A DNA stretch of 64,000 nt. It comes from Bacteroides sp. AN502(2024) (GTDB taxonomy: Bacteria; Bacteroidota; Bacteroidia; Bacteroidales; Bacteroidaceae). How positions within the stretch are numbered: the first letter of the stretch is position 1; the number at the start of each line of letters is the position of its first letter. Location of the stretch: positions 1,426,001 through 1,490,000 of the forward strand of contig NZ_JBGFSP010000003.1 in the NCBI RefSeq assembly GCF_041227145.1, written 5' to 3'. Shown here in pieces: positions 17,447-28,465 of this stretch. Made by a program: the position numbers and the translations under genes. The notes under the pieces were generated by a model. The model saw only the letters and a program-made list of their open reading frames with translations. It was not told the DNA's origin and made no database searches.

Positions 17447-18706
17447 TTACTTCTTAGGCGGAAATAAAAGCATCAATGCCGGTATACCGGAAGCAGAATA
17501 GCTATCGATCTCCGAACCTGCCGGCAACTTTTTATGATATTCACCTCCGCATACATTCCGTGTCTTATCTCTGTTTGCCCAACCTGTTTGGATGGTACGT
17601 TTCAGGAACGAGAGATATTGGGTTTGTCCGCAATCATACACCAACCATGCCATATATTCCGCAAAGATAGCAGTATAGATACCCTGTTCAATACCAACTT
17701 CGAAAGGTAGCACTTTATGTTCTGCAGACATATCTTTCACTATATAGTCTGCTGCCAGAATAGCATTATCCAAATAACGCTTCTCTCCGGTCGCTTTATA
17801 AAGCAGTATGGATGCACCGATAAAGGTTGCCTGATTATAGACATGTGCCTTCCAGGCGGGATTGCCATTTCCATGACGACTATCAGCAATCCTTCCTGTT
17901 GCTTTATCCAACAGATTTTCCACTCCCCATTCGTAGATTTCTTTGCCTTTGGCAAGATATTGAGCTTTCGTCTGATAATCCGGCCGTTTGTCAGTCGATT
18001 CCTTTCTATTGTCAGGCACGTTATTGTAGAGGGTCAACGCAGCAACAACAGTCGGGAAGTTAATACAGGCCATTTTTCCATCACCGAACTTATTCGGTTT
18101 CGGATGATGAATGGGTTGCCATTGCCAGAACATACCTCCATTTTCTTTGTCATACGAACCTGTATCACCCACTTTTTCCGATCCATACCATACACGTTTG
18201 AAACTGGCTTCCGAGAGTTTCAGATATTCATCCACTCCAAAAAGCTCGTAGCCACGTGCCAGACTGATAGTCCACCACATGATGTCATCATAAATGAACC
18301 AGCCGGTGTTTTCGTTATTATCATCAAAATCAAATTGACAATATTGTGCTTTATTTCCTGCGAATATTTTCTCGCAAAGTGTTTTATAATAGCGTATCTT
18401 CTTTCCGTCTTTCTGTGCCTTTGCCAGTTTATAAGCATTCATCGCCATATCCCAATAAATAGGCTGACACCAGATAGCCGCTGCTCCATTGCCACGATCA
18501 ACAGCACTCGGATAAGAGGAATTTGTTTTATAAATATATTTATTAGAGTCCAGTAATGTATTGTTAAATCCTTCATAAGCCGCCCATACATCTTTGTTCG
18601 TATATGCGTGCTTCTTCTGGTTTGCTTGTCCTAAATTGCCGACTGCCCATATAGTTGTTGATGCTCCCAACAACAACGTCAGGGTCAAAAGAATTTTGCC
18701 TTTCAT
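17447..18706 (-). CDS. GH76 endo-alpha-1,6-mannanase
   Basis: A 419-residue exported enzyme. The catalytic aspartate pair of GH76 is Asp140-Asp141 in FIYDDIMWWTISLARGYE, and the family landmarks AAAIWCQPIYWDMAMNAY and NQATFIGASILLYKATG are present. GH76 cleaves the alpha-1,6-mannose backbone of yeast-type mannan internally. It has no lipobox, unlike its paralogue at 21596-22918, so it may be the periplasmic copy. It is preceded by a 230-bp gap with a hairpin and A/T-rich sequence, so it may have its own promoter or reduced read-through. Confidence 0.9.
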   Translation of the reverse strand: MKGKILLTLTLLLGASTTIWAVGNLGQANQKKHAYTNKDVWAAYEGFNNTLLDSNKYIYKTNSSYPSAVDRGNGAAAIWCQPIYWDMAMNAYKLAKAQKDGKKIRYYKTLCEKIFAGNKAQYCQFDFDDNNENTGWFIYDDIMWWTISLARGYELFGVDEYLKLSEASFKRVWYGSEKVGDTGSYDKENGGMFWQWQPIHHPKPNKFGDGKMACINFPTVVAALTLYNNVPDNRKESTDKRPDYQTKAQYLAKGKEIYEWGVENLLDKATGRIADSRHGNGNPAWKAHVYNQATFIGASILLYKATGEKRYLDNAILAADYIVKDMSAEHKVLPFEVGIEQGIYTAIFAEYMAWLVYDCGQTQYLSFLKRTIQTGWANRDKTRNVCGGEYHKKLPAGSEIDSYSASGIPALMLLFPPKK

Positions 18707-18864
18707 GATTGTTTATAAGTTAATAGTATTTTTCCTGTTACAAAGATTGCAGAAATAGCTGAAAAAAAACGATAATATTTATTCAATAAAGAACAAATAC
18801 AGACCAAAACGCTTTTCTACAATAAAAACATAGGATTAATAAAGGGATTATTGAAGAATAATTT

Positions 18865-18897
18865 CCCCTTATTCTGCCTTACGACAGAGATAAGGGG
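18865..18897 (-). terminator. Hairpin between surface-binding protein and GH76 genes
   Basis: CCCCTTAT at 18865-18872 pairs with ATAAGGGG at 18890-18897, and the stem extends inward with TCTG/CAGA. Read leftward it is followed by an A/T-rich stretch, so it could be an attenuator or partial terminator separating the upstream susCD half from the downstream enzymes. The rest of the 18707-18936 gap shows no gene. Confidence 0.35.
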
Positions 18898-18936
18898 TAT
18901 ATAATCTACCTATTGAAAACTCATCCTGGTAAACAA

Positions 18937-20412
18937 TTATTTATTATCTGCAATATCTGTGGATTCAATCCATTGCCAGTTATCCCCAACTAATGTTGCT
19001 GTATGCCCTTTTAAACCTGTTATTGTCCTGGTAGCACTTTGAGTAGGCCGCTCACCTTTCACTTCAAAATCCCAGGCTTCTACCAAATTCGGATTATCCG
19101 CACTTACACCTTCTTCATTACCCATATAAGAAGCATATACCTGATTTTCTGTCCGGTTTGTTTTCCAGATACGTATCTTCTTTATGTAGCCGGAGAACCA
19201 TTCGTTACGATTTCTATTATTATCCATCATACAGAATCCGGTCATGTGAATTTGATTGGCTATGGATTGTTTATTGATATACGTTCTCCAAGGTTCACCC
19301 ACACGAATGATTTCACCTTGTCTCGTACCGTCAATCATAGAATAACACTTCACATCTGTTGGAGTATCAAATCCCGGCAGTCCCTTATCCCTGAACAGGA
19401 ACGCATAATGCACCCAACGATCTTTGGTCCAGTTGTCCGACTTCTTCCATCCCGGTTCCCATTCTTGCGGATTTGTGTGATTATTATCTTGCCAGTGAGC
19501 AACCATTGTTCTTAATAATCCCTTCGTACGATCCTGGGCACACCATCCGCTCCAATAAGGGGCGTTGGTCATGGTAGAAAGGAAAGTACAGTTGTCTTCT
19601 CCCTGTTTATTGCAATATTCTTTAATATTCACCCAAAGTTCAATCGTGAATGCCTGATTGTCATCCTCTCCAAACTTCACATAATCCTCGCTATAACCAA
19701 AGTCTATATAAGACCCGGCATTTCCGTCTACAAACAGATTCCAAGTTATTTGACTGTTATCCGGCCATGCAGAATCTTCTACTTCTTCTACTTTCTTATC
19801 GGCAGTAGCAATAGCCTCATCATAAATCTCCTGCGTCATATTTGTGATGGAACCGGATTTGATTCTTTCAGCCAGACCTTCCAAGTCTTTAGCTGCACTC
19901 TCCAAAACCGACTTATTTTCTACCGAATATTGTCCCTGATGATTTCCCCATTTCGTTTCATCGTTAACGATCGCGAGTATTTCATTCGCCTTAGCCAGCA
20001 AATTATTGATATACTGCTGTGCTTCCGAAGACAGATTGTAATATTTTGAATTTTTAAACTCATCAATCGCTTGATTTACCTTTGCTACAGCAGCTTCCAA
20101 AGTTGTTTCATCCAGTTCCTCACCAGCTTCTACCCGTGTTATCAGTGCATCCAACTCAGTAATAGCGGCATTTAATATATCCTTTCCGGTTTCAGGATAT
20201 GTCCCGGGAGCAGTTCCGTAGGTTGAATTTTTCAATAAATAGTTCAATGACACACGGCTTTCCTGCAGAATACTTAATTGTGTATCTGTTATATACTTGT
20301 CCTCAATATCGTCACAAGCGGTAAATATCCCTGCCAGACTATAAATCAGGAAGAAAGAGAGGAGCATTGCTTCCTCCCTCCATTTATTAGTTAAACATTT
20401 CATGTTTTTCAT
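18937..20412 (-). CDS. LamG-type surface glycan-binding lipoprotein
   Basis: About 490 residues. I place the start at 20412 (Met of MKNMKC) because the longer frame would overlap the preceding gene. The signal peptide carries a lipobox (GIFTAC). Residues 35-210 are helical, with two repeats of a pattern like YPETGKDILNAAITELDALI and YSVENKSVLESAAKDLEGLA. The rest is a concanavalin A-like jelly roll (AFTIELWVNIKEY, WFSGYIKKIRIW). It is paralogous to the preceding gene. Position after susCD suggests cell-surface capture of mannan. Confidence 0.75.
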   Translation of the reverse strand: MKNMKCLTNKWREEAMLLSFFLIYSLAGIFTACDDIEDKYITDTQLSILQESRVSLNYLLKNSTYGTAPGTYPETGKDILNAAITELDALITRVEAGEELDETTLEAAVAKVNQAIDEFKNSKYYNLSSEAQQYINNLLAKANEILAIVNDETKWGNHQGQYSVENKSVLESAAKDLEGLAERIKSGSITNMTQEIYDEAIATADKKVEEVEDSAWPDNSQITWNLFVDGNAGSYIDFGYSEDYVKFGEDDNQAFTIELWVNIKEYCNKQGEDNCTFLSTMTNAPYWSGWCAQDRTKGLLRTMVAHWQDNNHTNPQEWEPGWKKSDNWTKDRWVHYAFLFRDKGLPGFDTPTDVKCYSMIDGTRQGEIIRVGEPWRTYINKQSIANQIHMTGFCMMDNNRNRNEWFSGYIKKIRIWKTNRTENQVYASYMGNEEGVSADNPNLVEAWDFEVKGERPTQSATRTITGLKGHTATLVGDNWQWIESTDIADNK

Positions 20413-20428
20413 CGTTTTTACATTATTA

Positions 20429-21571
20429 TTATTCAACAATACGTTGCCACTCGTAAGTACCGATAATTTTAGCAGTATGACGACCTGTCAAATCTATTAC
20501 TTCATTACCTGAACCGGAAGGTTTGGTCATGAAATCCCATGCTGCCGCCAAATCAGTTTCTTTACCCGTCACTTCAGCCATGCCATTATAAGAATTCTGA
20601 ACGTATTCGTTATCCTTTGCGCTTTTCCAGATGCGGATTTTCTTCATATAACCGCCAAAGCCTTCTTCAAACAGATTATCACTGGTACGCATATAACGTC
20701 CGAAAGCAGTCATCGGTGTATTGTAGTTGGCATAGTTGCTTGAATTATAGAACCTGTTACCCACGCCTCCCTCGGTTGTTTTCACTTCTCCGTTCACATA
20801 CAATTTCGCACGAAGTTCCGGATTGCCCGGCAATCCTTTATCACTGTACACAAACAAGAAATGTTGCCATTTTCCATCTTCCGGTGCCTTTAGTGACGGT
20901 TCACAGATATTTCCTCCTGTTTCGCCCCAAGTTGCACGATAAATACCACCATCCACATTGCGCCAGTACATCATCCAGCCATTACGCCATCCGTCACCGC
21001 CCATGTAAGTTGACAGGAACACATTTTGGTCTTTTCCACCACCTTTGGTTACTTTCACCCAGAATTCAATAGTAAAGGCTTGGTTTCCTTTAGTTCCGAA
21101 ATTGACATATTCTTCACTACGTCCGAAATCGATATAAGAACCACCATCACCACGTCCGTCCACAAACAGTTCAGCCGGTGTTGTTTCAGCGTCTTCTATA
21201 CGGATCGTACTCTTGAACTGTTCTATAGACTCCTTGGCTTTTGCCACATAGCGTTGTTTCTCACTTTCCGACGGAGAGGGTTGCTGATATTTGATTAAAA
21301 GTACCGAACGATTAGCATCATCTATCGCATCTGTCAGAATTGCCCGGCTTTCGGTAGGGTACTGTCCTTTCCTATCTCCGTAGTCTGAATTTTGCTGCAA
21401 ATCAGTCATCTCAGCAATTAATGCATCCAGTTGGTCGATATAAATATTTTCTATTTCAGGAGCCGCAGTATACTCGTCATGAGTTTCTTCAGAACAAGCC
21501 GCCAATTGAATTGTTAGCACCATACATAACACATAACACCACATTTTCCAATTTGAATATTTCGTATTCAT
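20429..21571 (-). CDS. LamG-type surface glycan-binding lipoprotein (paralogue)
   Basis: A 380-residue lipoprotein (lipobox IQLAAC). One helical repeat (YPTESRAILTDAIDDANRSV) precedes a concanavalin A-like domain with AFTIEFWVKVTKG and FGGYMKKIRIWK, the same landmarks as the next gene but with one helical repeat fewer. The pair probably arose by duplication. It lies 24 bp from the lipoprotein GH76 gene and likely works with SusD and GH76 at the outer surface. Confidence 0.75.
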   Translation of the reverse strand: MNTKYSNWKMWCYVLCMVLTIQLAACSEETHDEYTAAPEIENIYIDQLDALIAEMTDLQQNSDYGDRKGQYPTESRAILTDAIDDANRSVLLIKYQQPSPSESEKQRYVAKAKESIEQFKSTIRIEDAETTPAELFVDGRGDGGSYIDFGRSEEYVNFGTKGNQAFTIEFWVKVTKGGGKDQNVFLSTYMGGDGWRNGWMMYWRNVDGGIYRATWGETGGNICEPSLKAPEDGKWQHFLFVYSDKGLPGNPELRAKLYVNGEVKTTEGGVGNRFYNSSNYANYNTPMTAFGRYMRTSDNLFEEGFGGYMKKIRIWKSAKDNEYVQNSYNGMAEVTGKETDLAAAWDFMTKPSGSGNEVIDLTGRHTAKIIGTYEWQRIVE

Positions 21572-21595
21572 TATTCTTCTTTTTATAGGTTACAA

Positions 21596-22918
21596 TTATT
21601 TATCTGCCGGAAACAACAACATCAATGCCGGTATTCCGGATGCACTATAGCTGTCAATAGTAGCGCCTTCTATCTGTGCCTTATAATATTCGCCACCACA
21701 TAAATTACGCGTCTGGTCACGATTAGCCCAGCCATAATTAATGTTACGTTTCAAGAACGGTACGTACTGGGTCTGGCCACAATCATTCACCAGCATAGCC
21801 ATGTATTCCGCAAAGATAGCAGTATAAATACCCTGTTCCACACCACTCTCGAACGGCAGTAAATCGTACGTTTCGGACATGACATTCATTGTATAGTCAG
21901 CTCCTAAAATTGCATTGTCCAAATATGTTTTCTCACCGGTAGCTTTATAAAGCAATAACGAAGCTCCGATAAAAGTGGCCTGATTGTATACATGGTCCGA
22001 CCATGCTGGATTGCCTTCACCATGCTTGCTGTCGGCAACCTCTCCGGTATTACTGTCTACCAAATTCTTCACAGCCCATTCATAGATTTCTTTTCCTTTT
22101 GCCAGATAAGCTTCCCTCGTTTCATAATGCGGACGGGTAAAATCACCGTACTTATTACTCCAGCTTTCCGGATTCGGATCTGCCACACGATCGGCAGGAA
22201 CATTGTTATAAAGGGTCAATGCAGCTATCACAGTCGGGAAATTGATACAAGCCATCTTACCATCGCCGGCTGCATTTTCATTCGGATTGCCGATAGGCTG
22301 CCATTGCCAGAACATACCTCCACCCAAACTCTTTTCAGGATCTGCATAAGAACCCGTATCACCTACCCGAGGAGAACCGTACCATACACGTGCAAAACTC
22401 GCTTCTGCCAGACTGCGATACTCTTCCACTCTAAATAATTCGTAAGCACGTGCCAAAGCAATGGTCCACCACTGTATATCATCATAGATAAACCAGCCGG
22501 TATTCTCATTATTATTGTCGAAATCAAAGTTTACATAATGCGCTTTATTTCCGGCAAACAAATCATCACACAACTGCCTGTATTTGCTTTCTCTTTCCGT
22601 ATCTCCTTCCGCTTTTGCACGTTTATATGCGTTCATAGCCATATCCCAATAGATCGGCTGACACCAGATAGCGGCAGCTCCGTTATTACGGTCTGTAGCA
22701 GCGGTATAAGCGGTACTTATTTTATAAATGTTCTTTTCGGGGTCCAGCAAGTTATCATTAAATGATTCATAGGCATTCCAGGTATCCGCATTGGTATACT
22801 CCGATACAATCTCGTAATCGGGAGTATATGGCTTTGCCTGTTTATCCTCATTGCAAGAGGACATACAAAGGACACCGGACATGAGACAAACTGCAGAGAA
22901 AATATATTGTTTCATCAT
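21596..22918 (-). CDS. GH76 endo-alpha-1,6-mannanase, lipoprotein
   Basis: A 440-residue GH76 enzyme with lipobox CMSSC (Cys22) and the catalytic pair Asp146-Asp147 in FIYDDIQWWTIALARAYE. The lipid anchor and position directly after susD point to a surface enzyme that makes oligosaccharides for import, whereas the second GH76 lacks a lipobox. Overall it is clearly paralogous to the protein at 17447-18706. A second start Met is one codon downstream. Confidence 0.9.
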   Translation of the reverse strand: MMKQYIFSAVCLMSGVLCMSSCNEDKQAKPYTPDYEIVSEYTNADTWNAYESFNDNLLDPEKNIYKISTAYTAATDRNNGAAAIWCQPIYWDMAMNAYKRAKAEGDTERESKYRQLCDDLFAGNKAHYVNFDFDNNNENTGWFIYDDIQWWTIALARAYELFRVEEYRSLAEASFARVWYGSPRVGDTGSYADPEKSLGGGMFWQWQPIGNPNENAAGDGKMACINFPTVIAALTLYNNVPADRVADPNPESWSNKYGDFTRPHYETREAYLAKGKEIYEWAVKNLVDSNTGEVADSKHGEGNPAWSDHVYNQATFIGASLLLYKATGEKTYLDNAILGADYTMNVMSETYDLLPFESGVEQGIYTAIFAEYMAMLVNDCGQTQYVPFLKRNINYGWANRDQTRNLCGGEYYKAQIEGATIDSYSASGIPALMLLFPADK

Positions 22919-22941
22919 AATTTCTATTTTATAATCAGTAT

Positions 22942-24864
22942 TTAGAATCCTGTATTCTGAACCAGGTTTTTATCAATATCAATTTCGCCCTGTGGTATGG
23001 GGAAGAAGTACTGACGGTCAAAAACACGTTTCACAATCTCCGTACGTTTGAAGAATTCATTTCCGTCATAATTGACATTCATACCGTGAATTGCCTTGTT
23101 GAAATATTCATTTACCAATCCCCAGCGACGTACATCAAAATAACGGCAGTTTTCAAAACTCAATTCAATGCGTTTCTCCTTACGAATCAGCTCCATGACT
23201 TCTTCCGTTGTAGTCGGTTTAGGCAGATTGACTGTTTCACCGTATCCCGGAATACCCGCACGCTTACGGATCATGTTCATATACGTCCAGATGTCTTCAT
23301 GAGTCGGACTGACATGCGCAAGCGCTTCGATATAGTCAAAATAAATATTAGTCAGACGCAAGAGCACACAAACCAAGTTTTGGTTACGGTCGCCGGAATC
23401 CATTCCTTTACGCACCAAATAACCTGTACTTGTATAGTCATTGCTACCTTGTTCTTTACCACAACTTCCGCTATAAGTGAAATCTACGATATAATCGCCT
23501 TCTGTTCCATCAAACCATTTTGAATTACTAAAGGTAATGTCTACATAGAAACGAGGTTCACGATTAACATACATCATTCTGGTTCCTGCCGGTGCATATA
23601 AAGTACCATCTGTTCCTTTGTATTCTGTTGTAGAAACTCCTTCTTCTACATCATAATCGGATTTTTCGTTGATAATCGGAGTGACTCCATCAGCAGTATA
23701 ACCGGAAATAGGAGACTCTCCGTTTGACATGAAATAGGCATCTACCATTTCTTGAGTTGCTCCCAACAAACTACCACCCCTATAGTTGGTCGTATTACCA
23801 GATCTATTTGGCATACGGTCGTACTGCATGGTTCCGGCAGCATTATCCAAACGATAGAAAATCATCTCTTTATTATTACCCATTTCAGAAAACAATGTTC
23901 TTACTGCACGGCGATAAGATTCCGTCGGGCTGAAGCCTTCCGAGTCCGGACCGGAAACAGAAACACCGTCCTTATTGGTATACATCAGATGATAACGACT
24001 TCCATAACTAGAAAAGAAAGTGTTACATTCATTAATCACTTTCTGCCAATTGGCACGTTTGGCAGCTTCGTCCGGTTTGTTAGGGAACAGTTTTGTTCCG
24101 TCCGTATTAGCCAAGTCAGAATAGTAATTGCACTCTCCATTAAACAACCAGCTGGCACGATAAGTTAATGCCTCGATGATAAACGCCTGTGCAATCGCCT
24201 TATCAATACGGCCATATCCGGACACTTTGTCGGTAGAAGCATCATCCAGTAAACCATCTTTTTGCGCACCTTTCAGTTCTGATACGATAAAATCGAAACA
24301 CTCGTCTACCGTATTACGCGGGAGTTGCAACTCATCGCTCGGAGTATCCATCGGGAAGTCCTTTTCAAGCAAAGGAACCGGGCCATAAGTACGTACTAAA
24401 TAAAAATAGTAGATCGCCTGCAAAGCTCTTGCTTCCGCTTTCCATTGATTTCTTTCTGTAACAGTTATCGGTGCCTGATCTACATTTTCTGTAAATACTG
24501 CCGCTTCATGAATACCTGAAAACCAGCTCTTCCAGCGATACAATACCATCGTTCCTTCGGTAGCATCGATTGAATTGTTATTTATCAACTTCCCTTTATT
24601 GTCATTTGTCCACTCTGCTTCGTCACTGGAGCCTGTCCAAGGACCGGGAGTACGGTACAGACTTGTTTCATGCACCTGACGTTGGTTAAATTCATCCGGT
24701 AAGAATGTGTATACGTTCGAAAGATACCGCAAGGCTCCATCTCTGGTTTTGAAAATCTCCTTGAGTGATAAACGGTCATCAGGTACCTGATTAAAATAGT
24801 CATTACAAGATGTCGTCAAGAGACACGCCAGCAAACTAACGATTATATAATTATATTTTTTCAT
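22942..24864 (-). CDS. SusD-like glycan-binding outer-membrane lipoprotein
   Basis: A 640-residue RagB/SusD family lipoprotein with lipobox LLTTSC and the typical N-terminus CNDYFNQVPDDRLSLKEIF. The helical TPR-like scaffold (AEARALQAIYYFYLVRTYGPVPLL) and the C-terminal RKEKRIELSFENCRYFDVRRW are hallmarks. It forms the lid of the SusC transporter encoded just upstream; 11 bp separate the two genes. Because the partner susC is interrupted by a stop codon, function may be lost here. Confidence 0.9.
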   Translation of the reverse strand: MKKYNYIIVSLLACLLTTSCNDYFNQVPDDRLSLKEIFKTRDGALRYLSNVYTFLPDEFNQRQVHETSLYRTPGPWTGSSDEAEWTNDNKGKLINNNSIDATEGTMVLYRWKSWFSGIHEAAVFTENVDQAPITVTERNQWKAEARALQAIYYFYLVRTYGPVPLLEKDFPMDTPSDELQLPRNTVDECFDFIVSELKGAQKDGLLDDASTDKVSGYGRIDKAIAQAFIIEALTYRASWLFNGECNYYSDLANTDGTKLFPNKPDEAAKRANWQKVINECNTFFSSYGSRYHLMYTNKDGVSVSGPDSEGFSPTESYRRAVRTLFSEMGNNKEMIFYRLDNAAGTMQYDRMPNRSGNTTNYRGGSLLGATQEMVDAYFMSNGESPISGYTADGVTPIINEKSDYDVEEGVSTTEYKGTDGTLYAPAGTRMMYVNREPRFYVDITFSNSKWFDGTEGDYIVDFTYSGSCGKEQGSNDYTSTGYLVRKGMDSGDRNQNLVCVLLRLTNIYFDYIEALAHVSPTHEDIWTYMNMIRKRAGIPGYGETVNLPKPTTTEEVMELIRKEKRIELSFENCRYFDVRRWGLVNEYFNKAIHGMNVNYDGNEFFKRTEIVKRVFDRQYFFPIPQGEIDIDKNLVQNTGF

Positions 24865-24875
24865 TATCTTTTTGT

Positions 24876-27800
24876 TTAGAATGTGAAATTAATACCAACT
24901 GAATAAGAAGTCGTATTCGGATAAGAAGCACCATTATCGGTATTCAACTCCGGATCCCACAATTTGAAACGACTCAAAGTGAACAGGTTAGTTCCCATTA
25001 CATATACAGCCGCATTCTTCAGATGAACTTTATCCACCCAGGGTTTAGGCAGATTATAAGAGATCTGCAATGTCTTCAAACGCAGGAAGTTCATGTTACG
25101 CACCCACCAGGTACTTTTCTGGAAGTTATTAATATTACTGGTTGTTTCGCTTCCATAAGACAAACGCGGATAAAAGGCATTCTGATCCGGATCTTCCTCT
25201 GTCCAATGGTCGCCAATGTTAGAGTAGAGGTTACCACTACCACCACCGCCATTAAACGGATTAACACTGCTACCGTTCAAAACACGCTCGGCTCCTGCTA
25301 CGCCCTGGAACATCATACCCACAGACAACTCTTTCCAACCTACTGTAAATCCGAAACCATAGACAGTTGTCGGCACATCCCCACGAGAAATGTAAGTCTG
25401 GTCGTATGCGTCTATCTGACCGTCATTGTTTAAGTCCTTGTATTTGATATCTCCGGCTTTCACTGTTCCAAACTGTGATGCAAACGGTTTGGGAGTAATG
25501 GCTTTATTGGCATCCGACAAAGATTCCCAGCGTGCCATATCATCTATTTCAGCTTGAGTGAACAGCCCCTCGGCAACATATCCTTTCACTCCATTGATGT
25601 TATGTCCATATTGGTTCATCCATTGGTATTTCTGTTCCGGCAGTTCTCCCTGAATCCATTTATCCTTATTAAAGGTGACATTGCCACGAAGCGCAATTAC
25701 CCAGTCTTTATTGATACGCTTGTTATACTCGATGGTTCCATCAAATCCCTTATTTTCTATGATACCGATGTTTCCGTAAGGAGCAGATGTGTTGTATCCC
25801 AAGAATGAAGGTATAGAATGTTCACGCTTCAACAGGATGTTTTCACGACGTTCTTTAAACAAGTCAAATACAATAGACAGATCGTCATTAAATAGCTTAA
25901 GATCAATACCCAGGTCTTGTTTGCGAGACTCTTCCCAAATCAGGTCAACAGCCATATTCACTGTTTCATAACCGGACCACTTAGTTCCATTCGGTCCGAA
26001 TTTATAACCATAGTCTCCATTTTCTTTCATCTGATCCAGATACATGAAACGACGATCGGAAACTTCGCTATTACCCACTTTACCATCCGTATAACGTATC
26101 TTCAAGAAAGAAACCGCCTTCGACAGAGGTTCCCAAAATTTCTCATTTGAAACAACCCATCCTACACCAAATGCAGGGAAAGTTCCGAAACGATGTTTAG
26201 GCGAAAAGTTCTCTGCACCGTTATAACCGATGTTGAACTCTGCGAAGTAACGGTCTTTCCATGAATAAGTGGCACGACCGGCAATACCCATCATACGATA
26301 CGGAATCGCATCTTCCAATGTCCCTTTCGGATATAATAGTTTGGATTGCTGATTGAACAGGAATAACGCACTAACACGATGATCGTTGTTGAATGTCCGG
26401 TCATAGTTCAAGGAAGCCTCCAAATAGGTCTTTTTGTTACCACTCGTTTCCTGTTTATAGCTTAACACGTTACTTCCTTCATAAATACGTTGCAAAATAG
26501 GTTGTCTATTCATATCGTAAGGAACACTAGCGTCCAGGAAGTTGTAGGTAGACTCCGCACGATCCTGATGTACATGTATCTCATTGTATACGTCGAATGC
26601 ATACATAGCAGTCAGCTTCAGCCCTTTCGTGAGCATATCCAAATCCTGTGTGACGCGCAAATTAGAGTAAATCTGATTTTTCGTCAGGTTGTCATAACCA
26701 CGACGTGTAGCCTGTGAATAAGGGTTATTAAAGTTGTTATTGGTTGAAGTTCCCGGCACATAGGCTTCTCCGTTAACAAAGAACATCTTCGGATATTCAA
26801 CCGGTGAGATAGACATTGCCGCATTATACAAATCGGCAGAAGAGATGGCCGGATAGTTTCCTTCTCCCAGATAACCTTACGCACCGATCTCGACCTTAGT
26901 AGTAGGAGTTACGTCGAGATTCAAATTGGTAGTAAAGTTATAACGGCTATATTTCATTTTGGAATCATAGGTGTTGATATTCTTATCAGTCACCGTCATA
27001 CCTGTCTCATTAAAGTAGCTGACTGATGCATAATAAGCGACTTTCTCGCTACCACCGCGTACATTTACATTCACACGGCGATTATGTCCCCAATCATTAA
27101 AGATTTTTTTCAACCAATCCACATTCGGATATAGATAAGGATCCTTACCGGCAATCGTGTTACATATCTGATCTTCTGTATATTTCGTAGCAATACCGTC
27201 GTTACGCATTGCCTCGTTGGCTGCATTCATATAAGTGATACCATCTGCCAAATCGACCATCTTCGTGAAGCGGGTAAACGATTCATAATAATCCGCGCTC
27301 ACTGTCGGTTTTCCTACCTTTCCCGGTTTGGTTTTAATCAAAATTACGCCATTGGCACCACGTACACCATACACAGCTGTTGCTGATGCATCTTTCAGCG
27401 TTGTCAACGATTCAATATCTTCCGAATCGATGTCATTGAATGAACGTTCCACTCCATCCACCAATACCAGCGGAGAAGAAGTGTTGGGAGTGGAAATACC
27501 ACGAATCCAGATATCAGCAGCATCTTTTCCCGGTTCTCCTGTACGCTGTACAGCCACAACACCCGCCAAACGACCTGCCAATGTAGTTGTTAAACTGGCA
27601 GAAGGCGTCTTAATATCTTCCATCTTCATGGAAGACTGTGCACCGATATTACTTATTTTACGCTGGGTACCATACCCCACAATAACAGTCTCTTCCAATT
27701 CGTTGACCTGTTCTTCCAAGGTGATATCATAAATGTTGGTGGAGGCATTGGTTCGTATTTCAGAAGTTTTAAACCCGATATAGGTAAATTTAAGCACTAC

Positions 27801-28307
27801 GCTCTTCTTGGTTACGAATATCTCATACAAACCATCCATGTTCGTAATCGAACCGTTTGCATCTCCATCCACAGTAACATTCACCCCAATAAGCGGCTCT
27901 CCTTTTATATCAGTGACACGTCCGGATATTTTCCGCTTATTCTGTTGCTGTTCGGTTGAAGCAGGGGCTTTTCCGGAAATAAATATTTGCCTGTCAGAGA
28001 TCCGATAAGTACACGAAGTACCTTCGAAAAGTTCAGAAAGGATTTCTTCTATATTTTTATTCTTACTGTCGATAGATACCTTACGTTCTAAGTTGACAGC
28101 GTCATCTAAATAGAAGAAAACAAATTGACTACTTTTCTCTATTGTTTTAAGCACTTCTCTCAATGTCGAGTTACTCATGCTGACCGAAAGGGTCTTAATT
28201 TGAGAATAATTGTTGTAACTTGCGAAAGAGTAGTCTATTCCGAGAAGTAAAAAGCACAGGAATACCCCGAGAACCTTACTCTTTCGTTCTCTAATTGCAT
28301 TTTTCAT
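24876..28307 (-). pseudogene. SusC-like TonB-dependent receptor with in-frame TAA stop
   Basis: The reading frame runs 28307-24876 without a frameshift but has a TAA at 26877-26879. Before it comes VEIGA, after it GYLGEGNYPAISSAD, both normal SusC barrel sequence. The first part has a signal peptide, an STN domain (SVSMSNSTLREVLKTIEKSSQF), a carboxypeptidase-like repeat (GRVTDIKGEPLIGVNV), and a plug domain (LVDGVERSFNDIDSEDIES). The second part is the rest of the barrel, ending in the usual aromatic NFTF. The STN domain fits trans-envelope signalling to the FecR/ECF pair upstream. One base change in a Lys, Gln or Glu codon explains the stop. Confidence 0.85.
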
Positions 28308-28380
28308 ATTAAACATGTTAAAATTTTCTCATAATATTATTTTCTGTATCTAAACATTCATGGGCACACAAACCCCATCT

Positions 28381-28401
28381 GGATGATAGTTTTCATCATC
28401 C
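28381..28401. other. Stem-loop in the susC leader
   Basis: GGATGAT at 28381-28387 pairs with ATCATCC at 28395-28401 around a seven-base loop. It sits 65 bp after the anti-sigma stop and about 75 bp before the susC start. No U-tract follows in the leftward direction, so a leader structure or RNA-stability element is as likely as a terminator. Confidence 0.3.
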
Positions 28402-28465
28402 ACTCTCTTTAATAATTACCATAAAATTAAGGAGTTAGATTAGTTTATTATCTTATTTTTTATAT

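Noticed and set aside
24876..26831. Second half of susC as an independent gene starting at TTG
   Set aside because: It is the same frame as the first half and lies mid-barrel; it is better read as the remainder of one interrupted gene.
26684..26884. Frame bridging the two susC parts
   Set aside because: The continuation is in the original frame after the TAA, so no frameshift is needed and this frame is a shadow.
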